Assembly: GCF_002964765.1 (NCBI RefSeq)
Contig: NZ_PQCF01000031.1
Coordinates: 74,535-138,534 of the forward strand
Source of the DNA: Pseudoalteromonas sp. T1lg88
GTDB lineage: Bacteria > Pseudomonadota > Gammaproteobacteria > Enterobacterales > Alteromonadaceae
Direction of reading: 5' to 3'
DNA length: 64,000 nucleotides
Positions 46,719 through 55,780 of the stretch are shown here, piece by piece. The notes under the pieces are model-generated. The model had not been told where the DNA came from. It ran no database searches and was given only the letters and a program-made list of their open reading frames with translations. The position numbers and the translations under genes were made by a program. Every line of letters starts with the position of its first letter. Position 1 is the stretch's first letter.

Positions 46719-47243
46719 TTACTGCGACACCAAAATCAGCTTTTCAACAGCAAAGCCTCGCGCAGCTAATTCTCTTTTGAAGTCTTCAACACGGGCCGGA
46801 TCAACGTTTGGTGTTCTCGCCAAAAGCCAGGCATAGTCTGTGTTATAGCCGCTGATATAAGCATATTGATATGCATCTTGATCGAGCTTAAATACCACAT
46901 ACGAGGAGTAGAAGGGACCAAAAAACGATACCTTTAAGTGCCCAACATCGCTCGCATCGACAAATTTAGCCTTACCTTGGGCACTGGCCCACTGCCCCGT
47001 TTCGGCATTAAAACCCTTGTTTAAGACCTTTACCGAGCCATCGTCATTTATGCTGTATGTAGCCGTCACCTTGGACAAGCCTTCTTCAAAGGAATGCGGC
47101 ATTCTGGCAATTTCATACCAGGTTCCGCTATAGCGGGAGAGCTCAAATGGAGTCACTGGCGTTACCTGCTCAGGCATGGAAGTACAGGCGCTCAGTAACA
47201 GGGTTAGTAAAATAATGATCTTATTAGTTATGGTGATTTTCAT
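46719..47243 (-). CDS. blc: Outer-membrane lipocalin Blc
   Basis: 174 residues. A lipoprotein signal with lipobox LLSAC (Cys20) is followed by the lipocalin fold: YSGTWYEIARMPHSFEEG (the GTWYEIAR signature), VATYS-like strands, GHLKVSFFGPFYSSYVVFKLD and AWLLARTPNVDP. Length and motifs match Blc, which binds lysophospholipids at the outer membrane under stress. One copy of the GATC-linked motif (47203-47221) lies inside its signal peptide coding region. Confidence 0.93.
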   Translation of the reverse strand: MKITITNKIIILLTLLLSACTSMPEQVTPVTPFELSRYSGTWYEIARMPHSFEEGLSKVTATYSINDDGSVKVLNKGFNAETGQWASAQGKAKFVDASDVGHLKVSFFGPFYSSYVVFKLDQDAYQYAYISGYNTDYAWLLARTPNVDPARVEDFKRELAARGFAVEKLILVSQ

Positions 47244-47342
47244 TGTTTTTCCTTTGCTTATAAGTCTTAGTAATCACTTTAGATGAGTACGCAGTCAGGG
47301 GTATAATTGGATCGCTATTTTACTAACAACAAGGCGAAAATA

Positions 47343-47873
47343 ATGCCGCAGGCTATAGGATTTGGCGCCGCCGATGCTGCCATCCGCGTTTATGTGAAAA
47401 ATCGCCCTCCCCTTGTCGAGTTTCAACAACTGCACACCTTGTTGCCTTTAGACAAAGAGGCCATAGAGAAGATCAATGCCGAAGCGGGCAATGGCTGGCG
47501 TAAGGTGTTTAATGTCTACGCAAAATGGCTGTTTGCCTTGCACGGTGAGCAAGGGGGATTGGGAGAATTTCAAAGCTGGCAACAACTGCGGGATCAATTG
47601 CTACTGCGCCAGCACAGCAATACGGCTTTATTGTTCAGTACGCCCGAGTTAAAGAGCCCTGCCCTGCATGTGATCGCCGGTCGCACCTATGCTCAGGAGC
47701 TGGCGGCGCAGCCCTCACTTGGTATAAATCTGATCTGGCTGGACAAAGAGTTTGCAGTGGATCAGGCAAACCGAGTTTTGGTCTGCCCTTATTTCGACTA
47801 TCGTCAGCTTAGCAATGTAAAAATCGATAAGCTCTGCCAGCTGATCCGGGAACTGGTTCCGGGTTACATCTAA
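47343..47873 (+). CDS. Conserved cytoplasmic protein, unknown
   Basis: 176 residues from the ATG at 47343 behind AAGGCGAAA; the frame is open from a TTG at 47307. No signal or membrane segment. It contains IRVYVKNRPPLVEFQQLHTLLPLDKEAIEKINAEAGNGWRKVFNVYAKWLFAL, then HVIAGRTYAQEL and VLVCPYFDYRQLSN near the end, which suggests an alpha/beta fold, perhaps nucleotide related. I recall similar hypothetical proteins in Shewanella-type genomes but no function. Convergent with the methyltransferase gene. Confidence 0.72.
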   Translation: MPQAIGFGAADAAIRVYVKNRPPLVEFQQLHTLLPLDKEAIEKINAEAGNGWRKVFNVYAKWLFALHGEQGGLGEFQSWQQLRDQLLLRQHSNTALLFSTPELKSPALHVIAGRTYAQELAAQPSLGINLIWLDKEFAVDQANRVLVCPYFDYRQLSNVKIDKLCQLIRELVPGYI

Positions 47874-47879
47874 ATCAGG

Positions 47880-48545
47880 CTATTGGCAACGTATCGCATA
47901 GCCGGTAAAGCCCAAGGCCTTAAAGTAACACTGAGCAGTACCAAAGCCGGTCTGATCCAACAACTCAGCAAGGCGAATACGATCAAGCGGATAAAACTCA
48001 TGTTCAAAGCTATGCCGGGTGCGCTTTACACCTATATCGGTCAGTCCCAACTGTTGGCAAACAACAAACTGAGCGTCTAGCTCGAAGGGCGTTTGCGGCT
48101 TCATTAAATCCGCCAACCACAGCCAGGCACTTGGCTTTAACCTTTGGCGTACGGCGCTCAATAAGTCGGCCTTATCGCCATTGTCGGCGACAAAGTGCAG
48201 CACCAGCAAACACAAGGCCGCATCGAAGTTACCTTCGATTTCCGCCACGCTACCACAATGGCACTGCACCCTGTCGCTGATCCCCGCCTGCTCGAAGCTC
48301 TTTTGCGCCAGGCTGAGCATATCGGCAGAAATATCCTGGACGACAAAACGCATCTTAGGTTTGGCCTTGGCTAGAGCCAGAATCTCAGAGCCGGTACCGA
48401 CGCCGACCACAAGCACTTCAGCGTCCTCGCTAAGCGCCGCCTGGCACTGAGCCTGAGTCAACTGCTGTAATAGATCGTAGCCAGGCACCAAGCGATGAAT
48501 TCGTTGGTCGTAGTGAGTGGCTTCGTCACCTAAAAAACTGGGCAT
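47880..48545 (-). CDS. Class I SAM-dependent methyltransferase
   Basis: 221 residues. Motif I is EVLVVGVGTGSEILALAKAKP (a GxGxG loop), followed by MRFVVQDISADMLSLAQKSF (acidic residue binding the ribose) and FDAALCLLVLHFV (post-I/II region). The N-terminus DEATHYDQRIHRLVPGYDLLQQLT fits small-molecule methyltransferases that open with a YDxR-type helix. The substrate is unknown. Lies 36 bases downstream of sbcC on the same strand, so it may share its transcript. Confidence 0.85.
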   Translation of the reverse strand: MPSFLGDEATHYDQRIHRLVPGYDLLQQLTQAQCQAALSEDAEVLVVGVGTGSEILALAKAKPKMRFVVQDISADMLSLAQKSFEQAGISDRVQCHCGSVAEIEGNFDAALCLLVLHFVADNGDKADLLSAVRQRLKPSAWLWLADLMKPQTPFELDAQFVVCQQLGLTDIGVKRTRHSFEHEFYPLDRIRLAELLDQTGFGTAQCYFKALGFTGYAIRCQ

Positions 48546-48581
48546 AATGGTTCCTTAGTTTGGCTATTTTTAGCTTATAGC

Positions 48582-51500
48582 TCATTCACAGCGTATCTGC
48601 GAATATCCGCCTGGGCGTTTTACCACCTTGATTTGCGTGGCCACCCGCTCCGTTAGCTCGGCAACGTGGGAGATCACCCCCACCTTGCGCCCCTGCGCCT
48701 GCAGGTTGTCGAGCGCATCAATGGCAACGCTCAGGGTCTGAGCATCCAATGTGCCAAAGCCTTCATCAATAAACAAGGACTCTATTTTCACCTTGTTCGA
48801 AGATAAGGACGCGAGCCCCAGAGCCAGCGCCAACGATACCAAAAAGGATTCGCCGCCGGAGAGAGTATTAACGCTGCGCTGCTCATCCGCCATATCCTGA
48901 TCAATTATGGCAATATCCAGGGTATTAGGGATACGGGTAAGACGATAGCGTTTCGACAAGGAGTGCAGATGTTGGTTTGCATAGGCGAGCAAAATAGTCA
49001 GAGTCTGGCTTTGTACCAGATTACGCAAACGCTTACCCTGCGCATCACCCAGGGCGCTGTTAAGGGTGGCCCAGGTCTTCAGCTGGGCTTGTAACTGCTG
49101 CAGTTGCTCGGCCTGATCGGCCAGCTGGGCAAGATTCTGGCGGTGATTCTCAAGCTTGGCGGCGATCAGAGTCAGTGTTTGCTGAGTCTGCTCATAGTCA
49201 TTATCAAGCGCCGCTTTGCGTGCCTCTATATCACTCTGTGCTTGCTCTGGACGCACTTGCTGATGCGCACTATGGCGCTGCTGCGTTTGTGTCAATTGCG
49301 CTTCAAGGCGCACCTGCTGTTGTTGCAACGTCTGCTGCTGAGCGAGCAGGGCATCAACCTCAGCACTATCGCGACTTAGTAAAACTCGGATCTGCTCGCG
49401 GCCAATTTCGTCTTCGGGAGCAAAATTGGCGCGGCACCAATGACTAAAGGCCATTTCCAGTTCGCTTAAGTCCTGCTGTAACTGAGAACAATTTTTTACC
49501 AAGTGCTCATATTCATTGCGTTCGCGCTCAAGCCTGCTTTGCGCCTGCTGCAATTCTTGCTGCGCCCCTTGCAGACCAGTAGCGCCTTGTTCGAGGGCCT
49601 GTTCAAGCTGAAGCAGTAATTGCTGGGGCTGCAATTGGGGAGCGAGCAGGGCATGACGACGAGTTAGTAAATTCCTGATCTCCTCGCCACTGTGTTGCTC
49701 TTGCCGCGTTAATTGCTGCAGTTGAGCGGTGCAGGCAGACAACTTGGTAAAAATCTGATCCAGCTCCAGTTTAGTATCACTAACCTGTTGTTCTAGTTGC
49801 GATATTTTAAGCTGTTCCTGATCATACTCTTGCAGCTGCAATTGCAACTGTGGCCAGCAGGAGGCGAGGTACGCTGGCTCATCACGCCACCAAGGCGCCT
49901 CGCAAAATACCGCTTTTAATTGCGCAATACTGTCCTGGCTGCGCTCCTGCTCAGCTTCAAGTTCATCACTAAGGCGTTGATACTGTAGCTGTAAGTGCTG
50001 GCTTTGCTGCTCACACAGGCGCTGTTGCTGCTGTTGTTGCTCGGCAAGCGTTCGCCCTTGCTGCAACGCAGATCGCAATTTTACTAACTCCTGTTCAAGT
50101 GCGGTGGCGCCCTGGTACTGATCATTCAAGCTTTGCAATTGGTCGCTAAAGTATCGCTCGGCCAACTTATCCAGCCCCTGCTCAGGGCAAAAGTGTGCCA
50201 ACTGCGCACCTAACTGGTCTTGCTCTTGCTGGGCTTGAATAAGGCTTGCGGCTAGAGTGCTAAGCTCTTGCTCGGCTAATCGGGCCGAGGTTTGTAGCTC
50301 ATGGCAGTGGGTTAAATACTGATCCAAATTATCTTTAGCCAACTTAAGCTGGGCGGCAAAGTCCGCCAGTAGGGCATCGAAGGGGCTGCTTTCGCCCGCT
50401 TCCACTGCAAAAGGATGGTCACAGGAGCCACACACCATGCAGGGTTCGCCGGCATTTAACTGAGTACGTAAAACACTGATCTTTTCACTGGCACGCAACT
50501 GCACCTGATTATAGGCCTGCTCAGCATTGGCTACCTCTTGCTGCAAGAGTGGCAGCTGGGTTTGACGCTCGTTCAACTGCTGCTGATACTGCGCCAATTG
50601 CCCTTGATTATGCGCTTGTTGCTGGCGCCACTGGGCAATTTTAAGCCCCAAGTCGTGCCAGCGACGATAATGCTGCAGACCCTGTTGCCACCTGCCTATA
50701 TTTTGCTGCAATGCCCCAGGAGACTGGTGTTGTAGCTCTTGTTCCAGTTGCACAATGCGTTGCTCCTGGCCAAGGTTTTTTTCCTGAATGCGTGTGAGCG
50801 TCTCAGTAAGTTCCGCAATGCGAGTGTTAAGTTTCGTCAGCTCGGATTGATGCCCTTGTAACTGGGTATTTTTTTGTTCCCTGAGCTGTGAATGCAAGGT
50901 GATTGGCTGCCATAGATGCTGATAGTGAGAGCGATTTTTTACTAACTCCACAAGCCAGGGTTGAGCGCTCGCCTGCGTCAATTTTTGTTGTAACTGCGCC
51001 TGGCATTGCTCGACACTAAGTTGCAACTTGGCACCTTGTCCTTGTAGCTCATGCTGCTCGCGGTTTTGAGCGACTATTTGCTCTTGCTGCTGTGCTAATC
51101 CCTGGCGCAATTGCTGTACCTGAGCGTCCAGGGTAATGGCCTGCTGCAGCGCCGGCTTTTGCTCACTCAGGCGAGCCTGAGCCTGACTATAGATGGATGC
51201 GGCCTGTTGCTGTATCTGCTGCGCCTGCTCGCATTGAGCCTGAGCGTCTGAGCCTTGCAAAGCAACAATTCGCTGCTCATCTTGATGTAAGCGCTGTCTC
51301 AAGCGCTCGGTATTATTTATATTGTCGCTAATTTGTCGACAACGGGCGCTGAGCTCAGCCTGTTTAAAAGCACCTTGGGCTAGGTGTAACTCCTCGGTGG
51401 CCTGAGTCAGTTGCGTCTGCAAATTCTGCAGCTCGGCGGTGATGCTTTGTTCGTTGGCAAACCACTGCAATTGCATCTGGTAAGCACCGCTTTGTTGTTT

Positions 51501-52244
51501 AAGGCTTTGCTGGAGTGCATTCTGTTCTCGCTGCTGTTGCTGCAAAGCGGCAAGTTCCTCGTCGCTGAGCAAATGCACGGCATTCATATTGCTCTGGAAC
51601 AAGGTTACTTCATTGAGTTTAGCCTTGTAGCCCTCAAAAACCCGCTGACCAACGAGGGAGTACTTTTGTGTGCCACTTAAGCGCTCTAACAGCGCCGCGC
51701 GCTCGTCGCCTTGTGCCCGTAAAAAGGCGGCAAATTCGTTTTGCGCCAGCATCACGGCGCGAGAAAACTGATCAAAATTAAGGCCGACTAAGCGCTCGAT
51801 CAGCTTTTTTGTTTCCGACTTGGCATCGCTTACCAGCTGCTCACTGGGCAATTGATAAAGCACATGGGTTGGTGTTTGCAGCCGCCCTTGGGCTTTTTTA
51901 CGCGCGCGCGTTACCTGCCATAAGGCCCGATATTGCTGCCCGTCTATGGCATTAAAGTCGACCTTAACCCAGCCAACACCCGTACCGCGCCTAAGCAAAT
52001 GCCGCGGGTCGTTCAGACGCACATTATCGCCATTGAAATCAACCTTCTGAGTATTCTCATTGCTAAGTCGCGCGGTTTTGTCGTACAGGGCCAGACACAG
52101 GGCATCAAGCAGGGTACTTTTACCTGCGCCTGTATCGCCGGTAATGGCAAACAAGCCGGTGTCACTCAGGGGGGCCTTGGTAAAGTCGATATCCGCATCC
52201 ACTAAGGAAGCCAGATTATGAATTTGCAGGCGATTAATCTTCAT
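48582..52244 (-). CDS. sbcC: Exonuclease subunit SbcC
   Basis: 1220 residues. The N-terminal ATPase half has Walker A GDTGAGKSTLLDAL near 34-47. Two very long Gln-rich coiled-coil arms flank the zinc hook CMVC at Cys602 and Cys605, exactly mid-protein. The C-terminal half has the signature LSGGESFLVSLALALGLA and Walker B ESLFIDEGFGTLD. SbcC is the SMC-like partner of SbcD; together they cut hairpins and process DNA ends. Its start overlaps the sbcD stop by 11 bases. Four exact and one near copy of the GATC-linked motif lie inside the coiled-coil coding region (49376-50947), in both orientations. Confidence 0.96.
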   Translation of the reverse strand: MKINRLQIHNLASLVDADIDFTKAPLSDTGLFAITGDTGAGKSTLLDALCLALYDKTARLSNENTQKVDFNGDNVRLNDPRHLLRRGTGVGWVKVDFNAIDGQQYRALWQVTRARKKAQGRLQTPTHVLYQLPSEQLVSDAKSETKKLIERLVGLNFDQFSRAVMLAQNEFAAFLRAQGDERAALLERLSGTQKYSLVGQRVFEGYKAKLNEVTLFQSNMNAVHLLSDEELAALQQQQREQNALQQSLKQQSGAYQMQLQWFANEQSITAELQNLQTQLTQATEELHLAQGAFKQAELSARCRQISDNINNTERLRQRLHQDEQRIVALQGSDAQAQCEQAQQIQQQAASIYSQAQARLSEQKPALQQAITLDAQVQQLRQGLAQQQEQIVAQNREQHELQGQGAKLQLSVEQCQAQLQQKLTQASAQPWLVELVKNRSHYQHLWQPITLHSQLREQKNTQLQGHQSELTKLNTRIAELTETLTRIQEKNLGQEQRIVQLEQELQHQSPGALQQNIGRWQQGLQHYRRWHDLGLKIAQWRQQQAHNQGQLAQYQQQLNERQTQLPLLQQEVANAEQAYNQVQLRASEKISVLRTQLNAGEPCMVCGSCDHPFAVEAGESSPFDALLADFAAQLKLAKDNLDQYLTHCHELQTSARLAEQELSTLAASLIQAQQEQDQLGAQLAHFCPEQGLDKLAERYFSDQLQSLNDQYQGATALEQELVKLRSALQQGRTLAEQQQQQQRLCEQQSQHLQLQYQRLSDELEAEQERSQDSIAQLKAVFCEAPWWRDEPAYLASCWPQLQLQLQEYDQEQLKISQLEQQVSDTKLELDQIFTKLSACTAQLQQLTRQEQHSGEEIRNLLTRRHALLAPQLQPQQLLLQLEQALEQGATGLQGAQQELQQAQSRLERERNEYEHLVKNCSQLQQDLSELEMAFSHWCRANFAPEDEIGREQIRVLLSRDSAEVDALLAQQQTLQQQQVRLEAQLTQTQQRHSAHQQVRPEQAQSDIEARKAALDNDYEQTQQTLTLIAAKLENHRQNLAQLADQAEQLQQLQAQLKTWATLNSALGDAQGKRLRNLVQSQTLTILLAYANQHLHSLSKRYRLTRIPNTLDIAIIDQDMADEQRSVNTLSGGESFLVSLALALGLASLSSNKVKIESLFIDEGFGTLDAQTLSVAIDALDNLQAQGRKVGVISHVAELTERVATQIKVVKRPGGYSQIRCE

Positions 52245-53451
52245 GGTTTAGCTCCTGCTCAACGTCGGCAACCAGCTGGGAAAACAAGGTCTTAATTTCA
52301 TCATTGAGATCCTGTTCACTCAGCTCGCTGTGCTCCTCAAGGGCAACGGATAGCAGATGATCCGCATCGAGTCGTTCAAGTTGCGAGAGATCCTGAAATT
52401 CCACTTCATCCTGCTTTGATTGCTGCTGCGTTCGTACCCTTTCTATGCCGCAAAACAGCAGGTTTTTCCCGGCAAGGGCTGCATCTATTTGCTCACGAAA
52501 ATCCGTGCTCAGCTCTTTGCTCGACAGACGCACGCGGATATAACCTGGTTGCGCATTATCATCGGGCAGGGCGCTCAGCTGCTGACACAGCTCTGTAAGC
52601 GGCACTATCTCACCCTCGGGAAGCAGATGCAGCTTTCTGAATGTCGGAATGTAAAGGGGGTTGACACTTTGCAGGGCACCATCGGTGACTTCAACCAACA
52701 GGCATTGATGACGGTAATGACGCTCGCTAAAAGACATAGCGAAGGGCGTACCACTGTAGCGAATACGTTCCTGACCATTTACCGTCTGCGCCTTATGCAG
52801 GTGACCAAGGGCAACATAGCTGGCCTCAGCCGGAAATACATCCGCGCCTATGGCATCTTCACCGCCAATCACCAGAGCGCGTTCGGAGTCTTCACTGACC
52901 GCAGCACCACGAGCATGCAAGTGGCCCATGGCAATCACATTGGTTTGGCCATCAAACTCGCTGTTGTCCAGCATACTGCTGTAGGCTTGCTGCACAGCTG
53001 TGCTATAGCTTAGGCTGGCGCTGGGGATATCGCAGGCTCGCAAATAGGGAAGCGCTAAAATCAGGCACTGCTGATCGCCCTTGGTAATGTTAACCGTACT
53101 AAGTTCCGGCGCCTGATGCTGATAATGACCTATTACCTGGGTATCGAACTGGGCCAGCAAGGATTCAGCCGTGGTGATCCGTTTGGCGGAATCGTGGTTG
53201 CCGGCAATCACTACTATTTGCAGCTCAGGACAAGCGGATTTTGCCGCTTCGATAAACTGATAAAACTGCTTTTCGGCGCGACTAGGAGGTGTCGCTGTGT
53301 GGTAAATATCGCCGCTGATAAGCAGCACATCGATAGCCTGCTCACGCAGTTGCGTCAACAGCCAGGCTAAAAACGCTTGATGCTCATCAATGCGTTCATG
53401 TTCGTAGAAAAGCTGCCCAAGGTGCCAATCAGAGGTATGAAGTAAGCGCAT
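52234..53451 (-). CDS. sbcD: Exonuclease subunit SbcD
   Basis: 405 residues, the normal length. Metallophosphoesterase motifs carrying the manganese ligands are visible: DWHLGQ at residues 8-13, ISGDIYHTATPPSRAE near 45-60, VIAGNHDSAKR near 81-91 and ALGHLHKAQTV near 211. The C-terminal part is the SbcD capping domain. It is the nuclease subunit of SbcCD, coupled to sbcC by an 11-base overlap. Confidence 0.96.
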   Translation of the reverse strand: MRLLHTSDWHLGQLFYEHERIDEHQAFLAWLLTQLREQAIDVLLISGDIYHTATPPSRAEKQFYQFIEAAKSACPELQIVVIAGNHDSAKRITTAESLLAQFDTQVIGHYQHQAPELSTVNITKGDQQCLILALPYLRACDIPSASLSYSTAVQQAYSSMLDNSEFDGQTNVIAMGHLHARGAAVSEDSERALVIGGEDAIGADVFPAEASYVALGHLHKAQTVNGQERIRYSGTPFAMSFSERHYRHQCLLVEVTDGALQSVNPLYIPTFRKLHLLPEGEIVPLTELCQQLSALPDDNAQPGYIRVRLSSKELSTDFREQIDAALAGKNLLFCGIERVRTQQQSKQDEVEFQDLSQLERLDADHLLSVALEEHSELSEQDLNDEIKTLFSQLVADVEQELNHED

Positions 53452-53520
53452 GAAATAAAGTGATTAGACTTATAATGTCCTCACTATATCATGGAAAACT
53501 TGTTATCGCGGCGATTGCTT

Positions 53521-53624
53521 TATACCAATTCTGGTAAGCATGTGCTCAGAGATGGCGCTGGATAAACGCCGTGACCACGATATTTAGCCCGCTAGAATGG
53601 TGAGCTATTTAAGTGAATTGGTAT
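53521..53624. mobile_element. MITE-like element with 10-bp terminal inverted repeats
   Basis: ATACCAATTC (53522-53531) and GAATTGGTAT (53615-53624) are perfect inverted termini of a ~103-base non-coding unit. Its right end overlaps the last base of the neighbouring gene's stop codon. Elements with ACCAATT termini are common in marine Alteromonadales as I recall; no transposase is present here. Confidence 0.55.
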
Positions 53625-53863
53625 TAATGGGTAAATTGCCACCAGGTGATCACCAAAATCGGTATGGCAATGGCCAGAACCAGCATGGGAATACGTATGC
53701 TACGTTGGTATTTGCTTTGCAGATGACTTATCGCCGTGCGCTCGTCACAGGCAGCTACCTTATCTATATAAAAGTAGCCATTGTCCAGGTACTGCTTACA
53801 ATGCTGTTCATCGGCGGGAATAGCAATTAACTCGTTTTTCTTTTTAAGGACATAAAAATCCAT
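53624..53863 (-). CDS. Small tail-anchored membrane protein, unknown
   Basis: 79 residues. The first 55 are polar (MDFYVLKKKNELIAIPADEQHCKQYLDNGYFYIDKVAACDERTAISHLQSKY), followed by one membrane helix (IPMLVLAIAIPILVITWW) and three residues. This is a C-terminal anchor with the N-terminus probably in the cytoplasm. The ATG has GGTGGTG upstream. The stop codon lies at the boundary of the MITE-like element, so the 3' end may have been altered by its insertion. No family recognised. Confidence 0.6.
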   Translation of the reverse strand: MDFYVLKKKNELIAIPADEQHCKQYLDNGYFYIDKVAACDERTAISHLQSKYQRSIRIPMLVLAIAIPILVITWWQFTH

Positions 53864-54262
53864 AGCACCACCACATACACTTTGCTATGTGCGAATCAAG
53901 TGAACATTCCATCGCTTTTTTATATCTCGCCTGGCATTATTTTGCTGGCCGAGGTCCATTTTTATTGTTCACGAATTAAAAAAGTGGGGGATTCTAAAAT
54001 TAATTAAATACCAATTGCAACCTTTGCAGAAATTATTTTCTTAATTCACTGGCAACCCCCTTTACACTTGTCGTAACTAAATTAGGAATAAGGTAAATAG
54101 TTAAAAACTAACCATCTGTTTTATATAGTTTTATTGTCGGTTACAGGATTTAGAAGGGAAGGGTGGGCAAGGATGAAAACCAAGGTCGCTATATAGAGCC
54201 GTTACTGCTACATTGCCTGTATCGGCTAAACATTTATCAGAAGTTAGTATTAGGGGATCTTT
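53864..54262. other. Gap with a G5 half palindrome
   Basis: A 399-base AT-rich stretch without a gene. It holds a half copy of the G5 motif (CAACCCCCTTTACACTTG at 54053-54070) about 190 bases before the HAD gene. No clear terminator or operator otherwise. Confidence 0.4.
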
Positions 54263-54859
54263 ATGAGCAAATACCACAATGTGCCATTAAGAGGCGTTAT
54301 TTTTGATATGGATGGCACCTTATTTAGCTCACAATTAGATTTTGCCCTTATTCGGGAGCAAATAAACTGCGCCCATGGCGAGGATATACTCGAATTTATC
54401 ACCCGCCTGGACAGCGATGGTCAGCGCCACGCCGAGCAGGTAATACTCGACCATGAGCTGGCAGACGCCGAACAAGCCGTGCTACTACCCCAGGTCGCCC
54501 AGTCCCTTGCCAGCCTGCATAAGGCACAGATCCCCATGGCCATAGTCACACGCAACTCGGAGCAGGCCACGGGTATAAAGATGAGCCGAAATCCCATTCC
54601 CATAGATCTGGTACTGACCCGGGATGATGCCCCCGCTAAACCCAACCCCAGTGCTTTATTGCATATTGCCGAACGTTGGCAGATGCCGGTGCAACAGCTG
54701 CTTTACGTAGGCGACTATAAATACGATATTCAGGCCGCCCATAATGCAAATATGCGCGCTTGCTTGTACGCGCCGCACAGCATTCCCGACTATGCGGCCC
54801 AGGCGGATTATGTGATCCGTTGCTTTAGTGAATTACCCGCACTCGTTGAGTTATGTTAA
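54263..54859 (+). CDS. HAD family hydrolase (phosphatase)
   Basis: 198 residues with the HAD motifs: I GVIFDMDGTLFSS (nucleophile Asp16, acid/base Asp18), II VTRNSEQ, III Lys in DAPAKPNPSAL, IV YVGDYKYDIQAAHNANM. The helical cap between motifs I and II is short (about residues 25-75), as in the phosphoglycolate phosphatase-like branch. The substrate is not clear. It precedes the YebC-family gene on the same strand. Confidence 0.87.
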   Translation: MSKYHNVPLRGVIFDMDGTLFSSQLDFALIREQINCAHGEDILEFITRLDSDGQRHAEQVILDHELADAEQAVLLPQVAQSLASLHKAQIPMAIVTRNSEQATGIKMSRNPIPIDLVLTRDDAPAKPNPSALLHIAERWQMPVQQLLYVGDYKYDIQAAHNANMRACLYAPHSIPDYAAQADYVIRCFSELPALVELC

Positions 54860-54982
54860 ATAACGTAATTTTCTAGGTTTTGCTACTAGCTAATCGCTTT
54901 TATAAAAACATGACACTAGCCCAATTTGCCTTGAGTTGTTAAAATCGTGCAAAGCATTAAATTCAAACTTGAGAGATTGAAA

Positions 54983-55708
54983 ATGGGCAGAGCGTTTGAA
55001 GTTCGTAAAAACGCCATGGCGAAAACCGCTGCGGCAAAAACAAAAGTAAACTCAAAATACGGTAAAGAAATCTACGTCGTAGCAAAAAACGGCGGTGCTG
55101 ACCCAGAGACCAACCTTTCTCTTCGTCGCTTGATGGATAAAGCGAAAAAAGATCAGGTACCAGCACACGTAATCGATAAAGCCATTGAAAAAGCCGCTGG
55201 CGGCGCTGGCGAAGACTATTCAACAGCTCGTTACGAAGGCTATGGCCCGGGTAACTGCATGGTTATCGTTGACTGTTTAACCGACAACCCGAACCGTACC
55301 ATCAAGGACGTACGTCTTCCTTTTACCAAAACCGATTCAAAGATTGGCAGCCCGGGCTGTGTAGCACACATGTTCGATCACCTGGCGATCTTTGGTTTTG
55401 AAGGCGATGACGACGAAGCTGTGCTAGAAGCGCTGATGATGGCCGATGTAGACGTGACCGACATAGAAGTAGAAGACGGCAAGGTTTCAGTATTTGCGCC
55501 GCACACCGAATACTTTAAGGCGAAAACCGCACTTACCGAAGCATTCGATGGCATTAACTTTGAAATCGACGAGATCACCTTTGTGCCACAAACACATATC
55601 GAGATCACCGATGAAGACGATATCGCCAACTTTGAGAAGTTTATGAACATGCTTGAAGATTGCGACGACGTGCAAAACATCTATCACAATGCCATTGTGA
55701 ACAACTAA
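54983..55708 (+). CDS. YebC/PmpR family protein (second-type paralogue)
   Basis: 241 residues from the ATG at 54983, where homology begins ([44 protein letters not shown]); the frame is open from 54947. Three-domain YebC fold with [11 protein letters not shown] and RYEGYGPGN. The MGRAFE opening and many Glu/Asp at the C-terminus mark the YeeN-like paralogue rather than YebC itself, which starts MAGHSKW. The family binds DNA or acts on translation (TACO1-like); which applies here is open. Confidence 0.88.
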   Translation: MGRAFEVRKNAMAKTAAAKTKVNSKYGKEIYVVAKNGGADPETNLSLRRLMDKAKKDQVPAHVIDKAIEKAAGGAGEDYSTARYEGYGPGNCMVIVDCLTDNPNRTIKDVRLPFTKTDSKIGSPGCVAHMFDHLAIFGFEGDDDEAVLEALMMADVDVTDIEVEDGKVSVFAPHTEYFKAKTALTEAFDGINFEIDEITFVPQTHIEITDEDDIANFEKFMNMLEDCDDVQNIYHNAIVNN

Positions 55709-55732
55709 TAGCGTCAAACACGCAAAAAAGAA

Positions 55733-55758
55733 AAGCCGGATTTTAATCCGGCTTTTTT
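55733..55758 (+). terminator. Terminator after the YebC-family gene
   Basis: AAGCCGGATT pairs with AATCCGGCTT around TT, followed by further T; the flanking A run suggests use from both strands (glcB ends on the other side). Confidence 0.9.
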
Positions 55759-55777
55759 GTGTAAAGGGGGTTTACAC
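55759..55777. repeat. G5 palindrome GTGTAAA-GGGGG-TTTACAC
   Basis: Seven-base perfect arms around five G, lying between the terminator and the glcB stop codon. It is the second-best copy of the motif family. Confidence 0.6.
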
Positions 55778-55780
55778 TTC

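Noticed and set aside
46372..50947. Reading the TTTTACTAAC repeats as a CRISPR array or tandem repeat
   Set aside because: Spacing is irregular, orientation alternates and copies lie inside genes, so no array structure exists.
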